Below, in pieces: positions 11,779-23,723 of a DNA stretch of 64,000 nucleotides. The translations under genes were made by a program, and so were the position numbers. The notes under the pieces were generated by a model. The model had not been told where the DNA came from, did no database searches, and was given only the letters and a program-made list of their open reading frames with translations. The stretch is from Carya illinoinensis (taxonomy: Eukaryota; Streptophyta; Magnoliopsida; Fagales; Juglandaceae), in contig NC_056758.1 of NCBI RefSeq assembly GCF_018687715.1, forward strand, positions 25,951,001 through 26,015,000, read 5' to 3'. Within the stretch, counting starts at the first letter, position 1; every line of letters begins with the position of its first letter.

Positions 11779-13413
11779 TTATTTATTAGTATTAGAAGAA
11801 ACAAGATTTTTAAGTACCCATATGGCCCTAATAGTCATTGTATGATTTCTTCTAATAGGACAAGTATGATAATTATGACCATTTCTATTACAAAAATTGC
11901 AAATAGCATGTGACATATATGAAAAACTTGAATGATTATAATAATATCCTTTTTTGACAAAATTATTTTTATGAAAAGAATTTTGAATATTAGTCTTTGA
12001 TGTAGAATGATTATTAAAGAAATTTTTATAAGGTTTGTATTTTTGTTTTGGCATATATTCCAAACCTGCCTTGTCAAAAACACATCTTTGACTACCAAGA
12101 AGTTTTTCAAAATTTCTTTTTCCATTCGTAAAGTTTTCAACAATATTTTCTAAATCGGTTTTCTTCTTATTCATTTCAAGATTTTCATCTTTCAAAATGA
12201 TACTTTCTTTTCTTAAAATTTCAATTTCATTTGTTAAAGAAAAATTTTTCTTTTTCAAAACAGTATATTTGATACCCAATTTTTCAAATTCCTCATAAAC
12301 CCCTTCTAAAACATTTTGCAATTCTTCATATGAAAGATTTTCAATATTATCAAGATTTGTTACCTCAATGTCATCTTTAGCCATAAGACAAAGATTTGCT
12401 GATTCTTCATTGCTTGCTTCACTATCTGAGCTACTTGAATCATCATCCCATATACCTTTCATTGCTTTCTTGCCCTTGTTTCAATCTTTCTTTAGTAGAG
12501 GACAATCTGGCTTGATATGACCAGGTTTATTGCATTTATAACAAATTAAAGTGTCATTTTTACCTGAATCTTTCTTGGAAAACTTTTTGAAGGATTTCCT
12601 TGGAGGAGTTCTATTTTTCTTCAAGAACCTCTAAATTCTTCTTGTTATCATCACAACTTCTTCATCTTTATCGTCATTTTCCTCATCTTCATCACTTTCA
12701 CTTTCATGAGGAACAGCTTTAAGTGCTAAGCTCTTCTTTGGCTTTCCTTCTTCTTCTCCTCTTTTCAATGTGTACTCATGGGTGATAAGTGACCCGATGA
12801 GTTCATTGACTTCGAGCTTCTTGAGGTCTCTAGCTTCAAGAATCGCTGTAACTTTTGATTTCCAACGTTTTGATAAAGAGTTGAGAATTTTTCTTACTAT
12901 CTCCACCTTTGAATAAACTTTGCCAAGAGCTGTCAAGCTGTTTATGATATTAGTAAAACGAGTGTGCATACTAGAAATAGATTCATCATCATTCATCTTA
13001 AACATTTCATATTCATGAGTAAGAATATAAATTTTTGATTCCTTGACTTGCGAAGTTCTTTCATAAGTAACTTCCAAGTTATCTCAAATTTCTTTTGCCG
13101 TTGCGCAATTCATTATTCTATTAAATTCATTTCCATTAAGAGTATTATATAATAAATTCATAGCAGTTAAATTTAAAGTATAAAGTCTATCGTCTTCACG
13201 ATCAAATTCTTCTTCTTCCTTTTTGACCTTTACTCCATCAACCACTTTTGTTGGAATATAAGGTCCATTTACAATACATTTCCAGATTTCTCTACCTTGA
13301 GCTTGAAGAAATATTCTCATTCTAACTTTCCAGAATGAGTAATTATCTCTACAAAAGAGTGGAGGCCGACTGCTAGATTGACCTTCACCAAATGAAGCTG
13401 CAATGTTAGCCAT
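11779..13413 (-). pseudogene. Copia gag (UBN2-like region, CCHC zinc knuckle, coiled coil)
   Basis: Gag starts at ATG 13413 (MANIAASFGEGQSS), 57 nt from the PBS. All segments lie in one frame, interrupted by TGA at 13084-13086 (where a Trp codon is expected), TAG at 12631-12633 and TGA at 12481-12483. The first segments carry the 'DNYSFWKVRMRIFLQAQ' and 'MHTRFTNIINSLTALGK' signatures of the UBN2/gag-polypeptide family. A CCHC knuckle, CYKCNKPGHIKPDC, is encoded at about 12499-12543. The C-terminal part (12462-11779) is acidic then lysine-rich with a coiled-coil stretch, and holds a second CxxC...H...C-like cluster near its end (CNFCNRNGHNYHTC). Capsid function is lost through the stops. Confidence 0.9.
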
Positions 13414-13454
13414 AAGATCTTAACTCAAAAGATAGTTAATCTTATAATAGAGCT

Positions 13455-13470
13455 CTTATCTCTGATACCA
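13455..13470 (-). other. Primer binding site, initiator-Met type
   Basis: The minus strand reads TGGTATCAGAGATAAG just inside the 5' LTR, two bases from its end. The first 11 bases match the classic plant tRNA-iMet PBS (TGGTATCAGAG). Confidence 0.9.
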
Positions 13471-13472
13471 AT

Positions 13473-14810
13473 TGTTGTCCAGATGACTAACATAAGAGGA
13501 GGGTGAATTGAGTTGTATTAAAAAAATAACAATTATAAATCAAATATATAATATAAAATATAAACAAAATATGAAATAACAATAAATATAAAGAGTAAAG
13601 GTAAGAGAGAAGCAAACTCAGTATGTTAACGAGGTTCGGCCCCACTGCCTACGTCCTCTCCTCAAGCTACCCCTTGAGGATTCCCAAATTCACTATTCAA
13701 CCTCATTCAGGTGGAGATAGAAACCTATTACACCTTTGAACAACACCGCTACAAAGGATCCATGTAGAACACCCTCTACACTTGCAATCACCTTACACGT
13801 GGTGATTCAACTATTCCCCGTGTAGAATATTTTCTACACGCACAAGGGTTATACACACCCTTTTTCTGATACAAAAGCTGATAGTGGGTAGGTTATCAGA
13901 AAACACTCCTTAATGAGTGAAATAAGAACAATATAGCGCAAATTATATCTCTCAAAATGAATAAGGATTAAGGCTCAATGCTTAGAGAAGAGAGAATGAA
14001 AGTTTTGAATGAATGTTGTATGCTCTTGGTGTTGTAAATGTGAAGCTCTCAAATGATCTATTTATAGGCATATGAGACTTTATATTTAAATTTAAAAAGA
14101 TTCACATGTCAAAGAAAACACCATTCATTTTTTCAAAAAATTCAAATAAAAGGTTCTTCTTTTTCAATTGTCAAAGACAACATCATTCACTTTTTCAAAA
14201 AAATCAAACCTAATATTTTACTTTTGACATATGACAAAAGGAGCACACTTTCCTTTTCAAAAAATTCAAACCTAATCTTTTACTTTTTACATATGACAAA
14301 AAGAGTACACTTTACTTTTCAAATTTTTCAAACAAAATTATCTACCTTTTGTATAAGTCTAAAAAAGTATCAATTACTTTTGAAAATATTCAAATAAAAA
14401 ATGCACATGTGAAAGATGACAATCAATCATCTTTAATATTTTCAAAGTTCAACCCTTTAATCAAGGCATGCACATGTAAAAGATGACAATCAATCATCTT
14501 TCAAAATTTTCAAATTTAATTTTCAAAAATATTCATGCACATGTGAAAAATGTATTTTAATGCTTTATGATAAAATATTAATTTTGAGCATTAATCCTAA
14601 TTTCGAATTTTGAAGAGATTTACAACATTACTCTATAATTTTAATGTGAACTTGTTCCCTTCTTGCTCATACTTGTTTCCTTGATGTGCTTGACTCCATT
14701 GTGTAGACAACTTGAGCTTGAGACTTCTTTATTCTTTGAATTCATTTGTTATCATCAAAATCCATGTGTAAATATATAACTACACAAAATTTGAAATCTT
14801 GGGTTCAACA
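13473..14810 (-). repeat. 5' LTR of the Copia element (right copy)
   Basis: This copy is 1338 bp, starts TGTTG and ends TTCAACA on the plus strand, and pairs with 6218-7575. It is followed directly by the TTAAT duplication at 14811-14815. The shared GTGTAGAA...TTCTACAC hairpin-prone blocks and A-rich repeats (AAAAAATTCAAA words) occupy the same places in both copies. Confidence 0.95.
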
Positions 14811-14815
14811 TTAAT

Positions 14816-15435
14816 ATATTTATCAAGATACTTTTGTCCTTTGTCGGTTGCTTTAAAGTAACCTACCTAAGTAATAAACGAATGTGCATGCATTCCTTTT
14901 ACATTTATTGACCAATGCTTAGGATGCTTATATGTTCATAAATAAAATAATTAGAGTTCATCAAGATGTCTCTTTCTTTAATATAAAATCATTGTACTTT
15001 AAAACAATTATTAACAAAACCTTTAAACTTTCAAAATCATTAAGGCCTCGTTTGGATTGAAAGATGAAATGAGATTAATTGAAATTGTTTTTGAATAATA
15101 ATGAGATTATTGAATTTATATGAGATGAATTGAGACAGTTTTTAAAAATTTTGTGTGTTTAAATTAAAAATGAGACAAGATAATTTTAACTTTTTAGAGA
15201 GGAGATAGATGTAGGTCTACAAATAATTGTACAATATTTATAATGATTTTATTTTATTTATAAATAATAATATTAATTTATAATTACCTACTCAAATATT
15301 AATTTATAATTACCTACTCAAATACTATAAATAATAATATTAATTTATAATTACCTCCAGTTTTAATTTATTTTCTATTTATTTATTTAGTTTATTTTAC
15401 CTTCTCTATGTGTTCAAATCTTCATCGTCAGATTA
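14816..15435. mobile_element. Left end of a TAA-flanked MITE, then AT-rich repeats
   Basis: At 15044 the sequence GGCCTCGTTTGGATTGAAAG begins directly after TAA (15041-15043). It is the same left terminus as the complete MITE at 31246-31621, followed by the family words GATGAAATGAGA and GAGATGAATTGAGA. No right terminus with CCAAACGAG..CC and TAA was found, so it is truncated, probably before 15240. 15255-15355 contains a locally repeated TAATTTATAATTACCTACTCAAATA unit. 14816-15040 shows nothing recognisable. Confidence 0.5.
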
Positions 15436-15439
15436 AAAT

Positions 15440-15677
15440 TAAAAAGCCTAAGAGGAAGGGTCAGGATTAAAACCCAGGCCACCCATATTTTTCCCTTCCC
15501 TCCCTCTCTCCTCCCCATCCAGCCAACACACTCCTCTCTCTGGTTTCTCTTTACTCACTACAGCTCAGTCGCAATAAGTCGTCGCCATTACCACTACCCA
15601 CCAGCGCCACCTCCTTCACGGCCACCCCAACTATGCTTCAATCCCCGCCCCACCATCGATTCCTACCTGAAACCCAG

Positions 15678-15731
<54 letters not shown>

Positions 15732-16145
15732 TGATTTCTCTCTCATGCCACCTCTCCTCAACCAGCTGCCACAGCATGTCAATCGTACTACGAGCATGCC
15801 ATCTGATGATTTTTCCACCCCAGGTCCTTCTCTCTCTTCCTTCCTGAAGCCCCCCCTCTCTCTAGCTCTCGGATCTCACCAAGTTCGTGTATCTAACATG
15901 TGCTGCCACAGCACATCAATGGTATCACGAGCACGCCATCACCGATGACTTTCCCACCCCAAGTCCTTCTCTCTTTTCCTTCCTGAAGCCCCCTCTCTCT
16001 CTAGCTCTCGAATCTCACCAAATCCGTGTATCCACCATGTGCCACCGCCCATAGCCACCGTAAGTGGTCCCTAGCCCTCCACCAAAACTTCCCCTCTCCC
16101 TTACCGTTGATCCACTCCCTCCCCTCACGGATCCTCCACTAAAAT
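15440..16145 (+). repeat. Pyrimidine-rich block with (CT)n tract and 137-bp tandem repeat
   Basis: A CT/CC-rich block unlike its AT-rich surroundings. It holds an almost perfect (CT)n run at 15680-15729. After it, a unit beginning CTGCCACAGC at 15766 recurs at 15903, and its start recurs as TGCCACCGCC at 16040, so the period is 137 bp with two full copies and the start of a third. Each copy contains a CCTTCCTGAAGCCCCC word and a CTCTCTAGCTCTCG word. A 67-codon ORF (15745-15948) crosses the repeat without a recognisable domain. Origin unknown; it could be a decayed LTR or leader. Confidence 0.55.
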
Positions 16146-18410
16146 TGCCTTTATTGGCTTAAAAGTATTATGGTTAAAAGCAAAAGGAACTTGGTAAAAA
16201 TATACACAAAGCAAGGGTAAAATGAGAAGAAAAAGTGTTAGACAAAAGCATTGTTTCACCTGCATTCACATTTATATATATATATAGTAGATATATATAG
16301 TTTGCAAATTATTCCCGCCATTTGCATGATATGTTATTGGTCAAACTGCGATTAGGGTTTTCTCATGCTATTATGATCTTGAGTTACATGTTTAACTAAA
16401 TTAGTATCCAACACTAATCCTAGGACTATTGAATTAATAGTACTTGAATATTTAACAATTAGTATTAAAGTATGAACCACGTCACGAGTTTAAGTTACAA
16501 AAGAGGCAACCTTATATAGGTTGAATTAAAATGCATTCATACTATATATATATATATATATAGACATAGTGCTAAGCCATTGAGTACTAATAGATTATGA
16601 TCAATTAAGTCGCCAAAAGAGAATGGGCTACCACGAGATCAGTGTCTGTAGAGTAGACTGCCATAAACGTCAGATTTCGAAAACATGGTGGAATGTTATG
16701 ATTTTAAAGATTAAAGATTTAACCAAATTAGTATCCAAAAATCCTAAAGCTTATAGATTAATTGTATGGATTTTTAATACATGCTCATATAGATATGTAA
16801 TAATTAATAATTATAAGGGAAGTAATCAAAAGATCGAATAATGACCGATTTATAAGTCTGATATTCCTAATTCGCTTGCAATAATGACTTCGTTATTTTT
16901 TGGGTGCATTGTATTCATTGATCTTTTGGCTGCATAACGTTTTTTCTCTGTCATTTTGTTTTTAGTCAAAGTATTCTAGCTATGATCTGAATGTTTTCGG
17001 GGAATCCCTGAAAAATCATGAGATACTAACAAGCTAGCTTAAAAGCTTTTGTGATGAATTTATAAGACATATAAGAGTATTCACATCCGATATTTTAAAG
17101 TACCAGATTCTTTATAATTTGAGATTTATTATAGGATTTTGATTAATATTTTATTCTAATATATAAAATAAATATTTTTCAATCATTTACACTTTCTCTC
17201 ATATTCATATTTACTATAGTTTTAAATAATAATTTTAAAAATAATTTAATTAATTAAGAAAATATAAAAAAAAATTAATTTTAAAAATATTACCATATCC
17301 ACAAAAAAATAATTTAAATTTTTGTTTAAAATATTTATTAGAGTAATAATTCAAATATAAGAAAAAAATATTGAGTAATTAAGTTTGTAAATGAAAATGA
17401 GAGAAAAAAGTAATAAATAAAGAATATAGAAATATTATTTTAATATAATAGAAAAAGAATAGAGAATAAGATGTATGATGTTTTTAAAAAATGAATAAAA
17501 TTAAAAAAAAAAAAATTAAAAGATATATTTTTTAATTAAATTATAAAAAATTTTATGAAAAATATGATATGAATGCTCAAAGCTTAATGCATGTATATTT
17601 TGATACGGGATCTTAATTGGAGACTGAAATTGGAATCTGCCATCTAGCGGATGGAACCCCTCCAATTATGAAGTGAAACTAGTCCTTTGCCAATTATTTG
17701 AGTGTCAGATATGGCGTGAAACTAGTCACATCTCGCCTGCTCAAAAAACAGAAAAGAGTTGCAGTATCTGAGATCTCCTCTAATTTCCAGTCGTAACAAA
17801 ATTATATCGGGATCCATAGACTCAGACATTAAATATTTTTTTTTATATACTTTCATTATGTATTTTGTGATATTTAATTTATATAATTAAAAAAAATTAT
17901 ATATAAACATGATAACCCAATCCTCACTGTTGGCTTTAGTTTGTAATATTCTTTCTATTAATAAAACATCATAACTTTCGACCGATGACATCAAATTATT
18001 AAAGCAGCCATTGATCTCAAAATTGGCATCTTCCTGTTCAGAAATTAGGTACTCTTCTTCCTTCTATTTGTAAAAAGAGTGATGGAAAGGAAAGTTTTCC
18101 GAGTAAATTAGCTAGAGTAATGATATCCACACCCCGACAAAACATTTGTCACAAGTACTATATATGTTTTAGAATACGAGTATTTTGCAAAGTTATGTTA
18201 TTTTTACGAGGTATTTTATAAAATTGAGTAATGATACCTGGCCACACAACACATTTCACAATTATATTTTAAAATAAAGATAATTTTATAAAGTGATATT
18301 ATTTTTATGAAATATTTTATAAAAATTCTCCTCATTGTAATGTTATAGATGATGAGACACTTATAGTATTTACTAACATGATGCATTTGGATTGCTAGAT
18401 TTAGAGCTTG
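16146..18410. other. Intergenic, AT-rich; nothing recognised
   Basis: No ORF with a family motif. Short TA microsatellites occur at 16275-16300 and 16543-16562. Around 18116-18345 two related segments starting GAGTAATGATA followed by a CACAACACATTTCACA or ACAAAACATTTGTCACAA word suggest two copies of a small unidentified repeat. Confidence 0.4.
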
Positions 18411-18413
18411 TTT

Positions 18414-18911
18414 GGAGTTGTGGTAGGAGTCTTAAAAAGTGTTTAAATATTCTTAAAAACTTTTTAATAAAAAAATTAAGTAGTTTGGGTATTATATATT
18501 AAAGCACTTTTAATTTCAAATAAGTTAAAAAGTATATTTGAGAAAAAGTATCATTTTGATATTTTTTCTCCAACGTACTTTTCAGGATAATGCGGAACGT
18601 AATTCGAATTTTAAAAAGACTATCAATGGACGAAAATATCTATATAACTTTAAGATAATTACAACTTTCAAACTTTTAAGAATATGATTATAATTTTTAA
18701 AAATTCAAATAATTGTCATTTCTACCTCATAAAGTACTTTTTAAATTTGTTTCCAAACAAACGCAACATATTTAAAAGTGTTTTAAACATATGGTTATCA
18801 AATAATAAATAACTTTTTAATAGTAGAATTTATTACTTAAGTTATAAGTTATAAGTTCTAAAGTTATAAGTTATATTTTTTTTCGTAATCCCAAAATGGA
18901 CTTAATGATGG
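18414..18911. mobile_element. Probable MITE with TTA flanks
   Basis: The segment begins GAGCTTGTTTGG after TTA (18411-18413) and ends near CCCAAAATGGAC before TTA (18912-18914). The termini are only loosely inverted (CTTGTTTGG against CCATTTTGG) but the position and composition fit a PIF/Harbinger- or hAT-like non-autonomous element. It is rich in TTATAAGTT words near its right side. Confidence 0.4.
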
Positions 18912-19661
18912 GGGATTTAAATTTCGTTCTTTAAAATCCAAATCTTCAATTTGGATGATCATATAGTAAAATTTGGATTTGAATTGAAATCAAAGCGAAA
19001 CCTCCTCAATGCCTTAGATTTGAATTTCAAACCTAAAATATTCATATTGATCTAGCCTCGATCTATTCAAACGCAAGTTATTAAATTAGAAGAAAAGATA
19101 TCGGATGTTTGTATGAATGCTGTATGTAGGTCTTAATTATTTTATTATTTAGAAAAATGGTAATTACAATCGTGAGTGTACAAACGCCATGTAATTATTT
19201 TGAGAAAAAATGAATAAATACGGAACCCACATGAAAAGAAAATTAATTATTTAATAATGAATTATACACTATTTTTCAAAATCACTGCACTATATTTGCA
19301 TACTCTATAACTATACATAACATTACTCTTTAGTATTTAATAGTCAACTATATATTGAGGAGATCATCAGCCAAATACGTACGAAAGTAACCAAAATTAT
19401 GGAAGCTAGCAGTTGTAACTTCAACACAGAAATAGTAAATGCATGCATGTGACAAAAAAACTAGGATGACATGCTGATTGCCCTAAGATTCTATTTCCTT
19501 GTCACATGATATGGTAAAGAGAATCGGTGCTAGCTTAGAGGACCATGCTTGTCAGATAAGATTCTAAAAGCACATGATACTAGTTGAAGCACAATGATGC
19601 CTTGCTAGATTCTTGACAATTTCATCTCCATCTAAATTAAAGAACTACCTTAATTTGTCAA

Positions 19662-19826
19662 AATAGTCCCACATTAATTAGGTAGGCTTGTATATATAGT
19701 TGCTTTGACCTTGTGATATGTTTGTATGTTTGTATAACTTGGATATTGTCGAGGAGGGGCTTAAAGCAATTACACAAGCCTTTTTTTTTTTTTTCAAATG
19801 ATCAGTCTAATGAGTGTGGGACTATT
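19662..19826. mobile_element. Small element with perfect 12-bp inverted ends and promoter-like words
   Basis: AATAGTCCCACA at 19662-19673 is the exact reverse complement of TGTGGGACTATT at 19815-19826. The left arm includes AGTCCCACATT, close to the plant snRNA upstream element RTCCCACATCG, followed 26 nt later by TATATATA at 19691-19698. Nothing resembling an snRNA follows. No clear target duplication was seen. It may be a MITE or a fragment of a small LTR. Confidence 0.45.
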
Positions 19827-19829
19827 CTC

Positions 19830-21215
19830 ACAATCTTAGAGCACTCTCATTGAAATATTTAAATGTAAAAATGTTGTACTTTTTAGCTATTAGTACAAGA
19901 ATATTGTCTACATTGTATTAGGCAAAGGGTAACTACAGTAGCTTTGTAATTTTAAAAATAAAATAAAATTTGATAGTTATTGTACATATATCAAATACTT
20001 ATTTTATTATTATTTTTATAACACTCTCTCTCTTCTCTCCATCTACATTTATAAACTTCTCTCAGTTTCTTTAAATTAAATAGTAAAGCATGATAAAATA
20101 AAAATAATTAATAATTAAAATATGATAAAAATAAATTAATTAAATATTTAAAAAATTAAGTATTTTTTAAATTATTAATTACTCATTACTATATAATAAA
20201 TAAATAGATAATCCAATGTAGAGATGTAAAGTGAATAGTCAAAATTAAATTTATCTTATATTATTTTATTTTTATATAATGAAAAAATAGCTATTCCTAT
20301 ATAAATGAAATAGTCAAAATTGAAATTTATCAAAAGTGTCTTTTACATATACATAATCTAATAACAAGGCTCTAAACTCTATACTCCACACCACTTGATT
20401 AAATATTTCACATGTTGGCTGCTCCATTTATTAGTAAAAGTCTAGCATATACTTGAGGAGGAGTATTATGATATAATTTAAAAAAAATTAAATATACCTC
20501 TCTTCCCCCACCCTCCCAAAAAAACAACAAACTTAAGCTAGTGAGACAAATAGTTATTTAACATGACCAGCCAACCACTTTAATTTCCTTCCATGAGGGT
20601 ATTTCAGCATCACCCTCTCGGAATTTTTATATGGACCCCAAAATTAGTCATTCCACCTTCAGAATCTGAAGTGATTTGATGTGATATGTTTAGATTATAA
20701 AATTATTTTTATTGTAAAATTTATCTAACGTATCATGATATAAATGCATATCAGTTTGTATATTTAGTTTGTAAAATCTCTTTATGGTGTTATTTATATA
20801 TATAATAAAAGCTGATGATACCATGCACGTTAGAATGATCTCTAGAGTGGAAATTAAAGGGAGCACATGGAGGATGATATTAGGTCATTATGTCAGTGCT
20901 TCTGTTCACTTTGGGGCCCTACAACTTATAGTTAGCATGCCTTGCTACTCCTTTTCGTAAATTGTACACACCAACTTGCACAATGTTTGCCCCTTAATTG
21001 GCTCGCCAAAATATTCCCCCATCGACTTCCCAATCCAATCAAAACTGAGCATCAAACACACATCTGGGATTGATAATTTGCTGTCTCCAATACACGTATT
21101 TAAGTGATTTTATATCTCAACAACTCAAATGACGTCGATGATCATTTAAAATATGCTATACGTGGTTAAAAATGAAATAATTTATAACGTATAACATGCC
21201 TCTAGAAAGTTATAA
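19830..21215. other. Intergenic, AT-rich; nothing recognised
   Basis: No coding, RNA or boundary signals were recognised on either strand. The stretch ends at the target site of the hAT remnant. Confidence 0.45.
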
Positions 21216-21219
21216 AGCC

Positions 21220-22195
21220 CAGTGGCGGAGCCACGTTGGGGGCAATGGCCCCAGAAATTTGAAATATATATATGTTAATTTTTTTATTTAATAAAATAAT
21301 ATTAATTTATTATGTATTAGCCCGTCTTCTAAAAATTATTTTAGTCTCTCCATAAAATTTAATTTGATATAAAAATAAAATAAATAAAGCACATCTCATA
21401 TAAAATAAAATACATATATTTATTATAAATAAAATTAAAAAAAATTCTAACCATAATCCGTAGTATTTTTAACCTCTTTTTATTTTTCTAATGTAAAAGC
21501 TTGACAATAGGTTTGGTGAAAGAATAACAAAACTTTTAACCATTAGCTCAACTTTGGATCCAAATGATAGGTATAAATCATTTAATATTGATGATATATG
21601 TTATCTTGCAGAAGAGTATTATCCTCTTAATTTTTCTAATAATGAGAAAATCATTTTAAGGTTTCAATTGAAACATTTTGAAGTTGATGTGTTTAGCAAT
21701 TCGAAGTTTCAAGATTTGAAATCCATTATAGATTTATGTGGAAGATTGGTAGAGACAGAAAAATCAAAGAGATACTATCTTATTGATAGATTGATTCGTC
21801 TAATTTTGACTCTTCCAGTGTCTACAATAACTAGTGAACGAGCATTTTCAACTATGAAGATTGTTAAAACAAGGTTTGGCAATAAGATTGAAGTGAATTC
21901 TTAATAAATAATTTAGCTATCAATATTGAAAGAGAAATAATTAAGAATTTTGATTTAGATTCAATACTTGAAGATTTTTTTTATTTAAAAAAACGTAAGT
22001 TACAATTTTAGACATTTTATTTCTTTTTTTAATATATTTGTATGAATACCTTTATATTATTTTAATAATATATTATTTTTAACATATTATATTTTTTAAT
22101 AAATAAGTTATATTAATCGTATTTTATTTTTATTATAAATATTCCTATTAGATTATTATATATAGTAAAAAAATTATATAAAAATAGAATAAAAA

Positions 22196-22250
<55 letters not shown>

Positions 22251-22296
22251 TTAGTTCTGTTTGGCACCGAGAATAAATTCCCAAGTCCCGCCACTG
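21220..22296 (+). mobile_element. hAT-superfamily remnant with TIRs
   Basis: The element begins CAGTGGCGGAGCCACG at 21220 and ends CCCGCCACTG at 22296, giving inverted ends CAGTGGCGG, typical of many plant hAT elements. The flanking octamers ATAAAGCC (21212-21219) and GTAGAGCC (22297-22304) agree at six of eight positions, consistent with an old 8-bp target duplication. Inside is only the C-terminal end of a transposase (separate entry) and a (TA)n tract at 22202-22246. At 1077 bp it is an internally deleted, non-autonomous copy. Confidence 0.8.
21495..21904 (+). pseudogene. hAT transposase C-terminal dimerisation domain, fragment
   Basis: An open frame from about 21495 to TAA 21902-21904 encodes LDNRFGERITKLL, then a stretch ending in LTLPVSTITSERAFSTMKIV (about 21807-21866). 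The last part is the conserved core of the hAT C-terminal dimerisation domain, as in the zinc-finger MYM/TTF-type hAT transposases. The N-terminal DNA-binding and catalytic regions are missing. The coordinate start is where the frame opens after a stop; no proper start codon is evident. Confidence 0.8.
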
Positions 22297-22304
22297 GTAG
22301 AGCC

Positions 22305-22979
22305 CATGGACGACAATCGATGTGTTCATGTCTCAGGACAAGCCTGAGTGCTGGAATATTGTGGTAGTCGGTAAGTCGGTTGGAATGCCAAAAGGAAGTA
22401 CACTGAAGAATAGATAAATAGTGGTGATTGATGGTTATGCATGTCAAGGGAAGAATTATGTCTTTTTTATTATGCTTTGTCCTCTTGTGTCAAACCGTAA
22501 TCAATTCATATTCAAATTACTAATTATATAAAATTAATTTTATAAATTAATGTTTGATGTAATTTATTAAATTATAAAATTATTTTTATTATAAAATAAA
22601 TCTAAATAAATAAATATAATCACGTTAATTTATAAAATTATTTTTATATAATTTTTTTTTTATAAACGTTTATAGACGTAGGAGACTAGCAGAAGCCTTG
22701 TTAATAATGGGTATTTCAGGAACATGCTGCGGTGATATAGCTGCCCCAACAGAATGTAATGATATAAAATAAGGAGGGAAAAAATGGCAGGAAAGGTGGG
22801 GAGAGGAAGAACATGCACATATAATTATAATAACTAAAAATAGCTACCATTAACATACTTCTTTGCGAAACCGAATGCACAAGAAATCAAAACTATGACA
22901 CTAAAATTTTACCTAAAAGTTTAAAAAAAAAAAAAAAATGGAAAATTGGATAGAAGTGATAACAACAACAGTGATTTCT
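22305..22979. other. Intergenic; 3' flank of the FAF-like gene
   Basis: A few ORFs only, none with a motif. The right part (about 22850-22979) is likely to include the 3' UTR of the minus-strand FAF-like gene; no unambiguous polyadenylation signal could be singled out in this AT-rich DNA. Confidence 0.4.
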
Positions 22980-23723
22980 TCAGACAGTGAGCTTATAAGG
23001 TAACCAGACAGGCTCCCAATTCAGTAACGCTCTGTTCCCATGGCCATTTTCCATGCACCTGCTTGGCCTTGGAAGTTTCCCCATTCCCATCTCCTTTCCA
23101 ACACCACCACTCATCTCCTCCTCGTCCTCATCATCACCAATATCAGAATCATCCACATCCTGTTCTGCTTCTTTTTTAACAGTTTCAAACCCTTCTTCTT
23201 GAGCAACTTCTTCATTCCCCTCCTCATCAAATCCTTCATCTTGGACCAACCGAAGCCTAAGCCTGCCATCTCCACGCTCAGCATGAAACAGTCCGCGAGA
23301 AGATGGGACTGTAACGGCTTTCAAAACAAGCCTACCGCCTTCTCTGTGAGGTTTAACTTGTACACCACTAGAGCCACTAATGGATGTCAAGGGTGGAGGA
23401 AAACTATGGCAATGATTCAACTTCTTTGAAACCCGAAAGCCGTCCAATTTCGAAGCCTGCTTCCAGGGACCAGTTTCAGTAACTACTGAAAACAAAGCGA
23501 TTTCATCGATATTGCTTTCTGTGAAAGCACTACCTGTCTCGCTGCACAAGCTTTCTGTGCACATTCGAAGGCTTTCTTCGCTTAGCCTAAGATAGGAGCG
23601 GTTAGCATGTGGGTTCACATACACTTCGTCATTTCCGGTGTCTTGTTCTTTGGTATAGAGTGAATTGATGGTGAGAGCCTGGAGAAAACTCCAGCCACAA
23701 GAATTAGCACCGTTCGAAGACAT
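22980..23723 (-). CDS. FANTASTIC FOUR (FAF)-like protein
   Basis: A single-exon ORF of 247 codons. Residues 108-160 carry the FAF domain: FPPPLTSIS at its start, EGGRLVLKAVTV in the middle and LFHAERGDGRLRLRLV at its end. Upstream, LSEESLRMCTESLCSETGS (48-65) matches the short serine/acidic motif that precedes the domain in this family. An acidic run (163-204, mostly D/E) follows. FAF proteins are plant-specific; in Arabidopsis they regulate shoot meristem size through WUSCHEL, while roles of FAF-like members are less clear. The start is the first ATG after a CT-rich leader and a TATA box at 23976-23984, about 250 nt upstream. No neighbour suggests a shared function. Which FAF paralogue it is cannot be decided here. 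Confidence 0.87.
   Translation of the reverse strand: MSSNGANSCGWSFLQALTINSLYTKEQDTGNDEVYVNPHANRSYLRLSEESLRMCTESLCSETGSAFTESNIDEIALFSVVTETGPWKQASKLDGFRVSKKLNHCHSFPPPLTSISGSSGVQVKPHREGGRLVLKAVTVPSSRGLFHAERGDGRLRLRLVQDEGFDEEGNEEVAQEEGFETVKKEAEQDVDDSDIGDDEDEEEMSGGVGKEMGMGKLPRPSRCMENGHGNRALLNWEPVWLPYKLTV

Larger units (their letters stand above)
6218..14810 (-). mobile_element. Complete Ty1/copia retrotransposon (SIRE/Maximus-like), degenerate coding region
   Basis: Two long near-identical direct repeats (6218-7575 and 13473-14810) both start TGTTG and end TTCAACA. They are flanked by a perfect 5-bp duplication, TTAAT, at 6213-6217 and 14811-14815. The minus-strand order is 5' LTR, methionine-type PBS, gag with UBN2-like region and CCHC knuckle, protease, integrase, reverse transcriptase, RNase H, PPT and 3' LTR. 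Integrase before RT makes it Copia. The long gag with CCHC knuckle, the 1.35-kb LTRs and the DSGCSRHMTGD protease motif point to the SIRE/Maximus lineage (inference). At least nine stops or frame changes make it non-autonomous. An antisense ORF sits between pol and the 3' LTR. Confidence 0.95.

Noticed and set aside
19662..19826. Genuine snRNA gene
   Set aside because: The sequence downstream of the TATA does not start like U1, U2, U4, U5 or U6, despite the USE-like word.
23040..23429. 129-codon plus-strand ORF overlapping the FAF-like gene
   Set aside because: It is the antisense reading of the FAF-like CDS; it has no domain, and the minus frame carries the conserved FAF motif.
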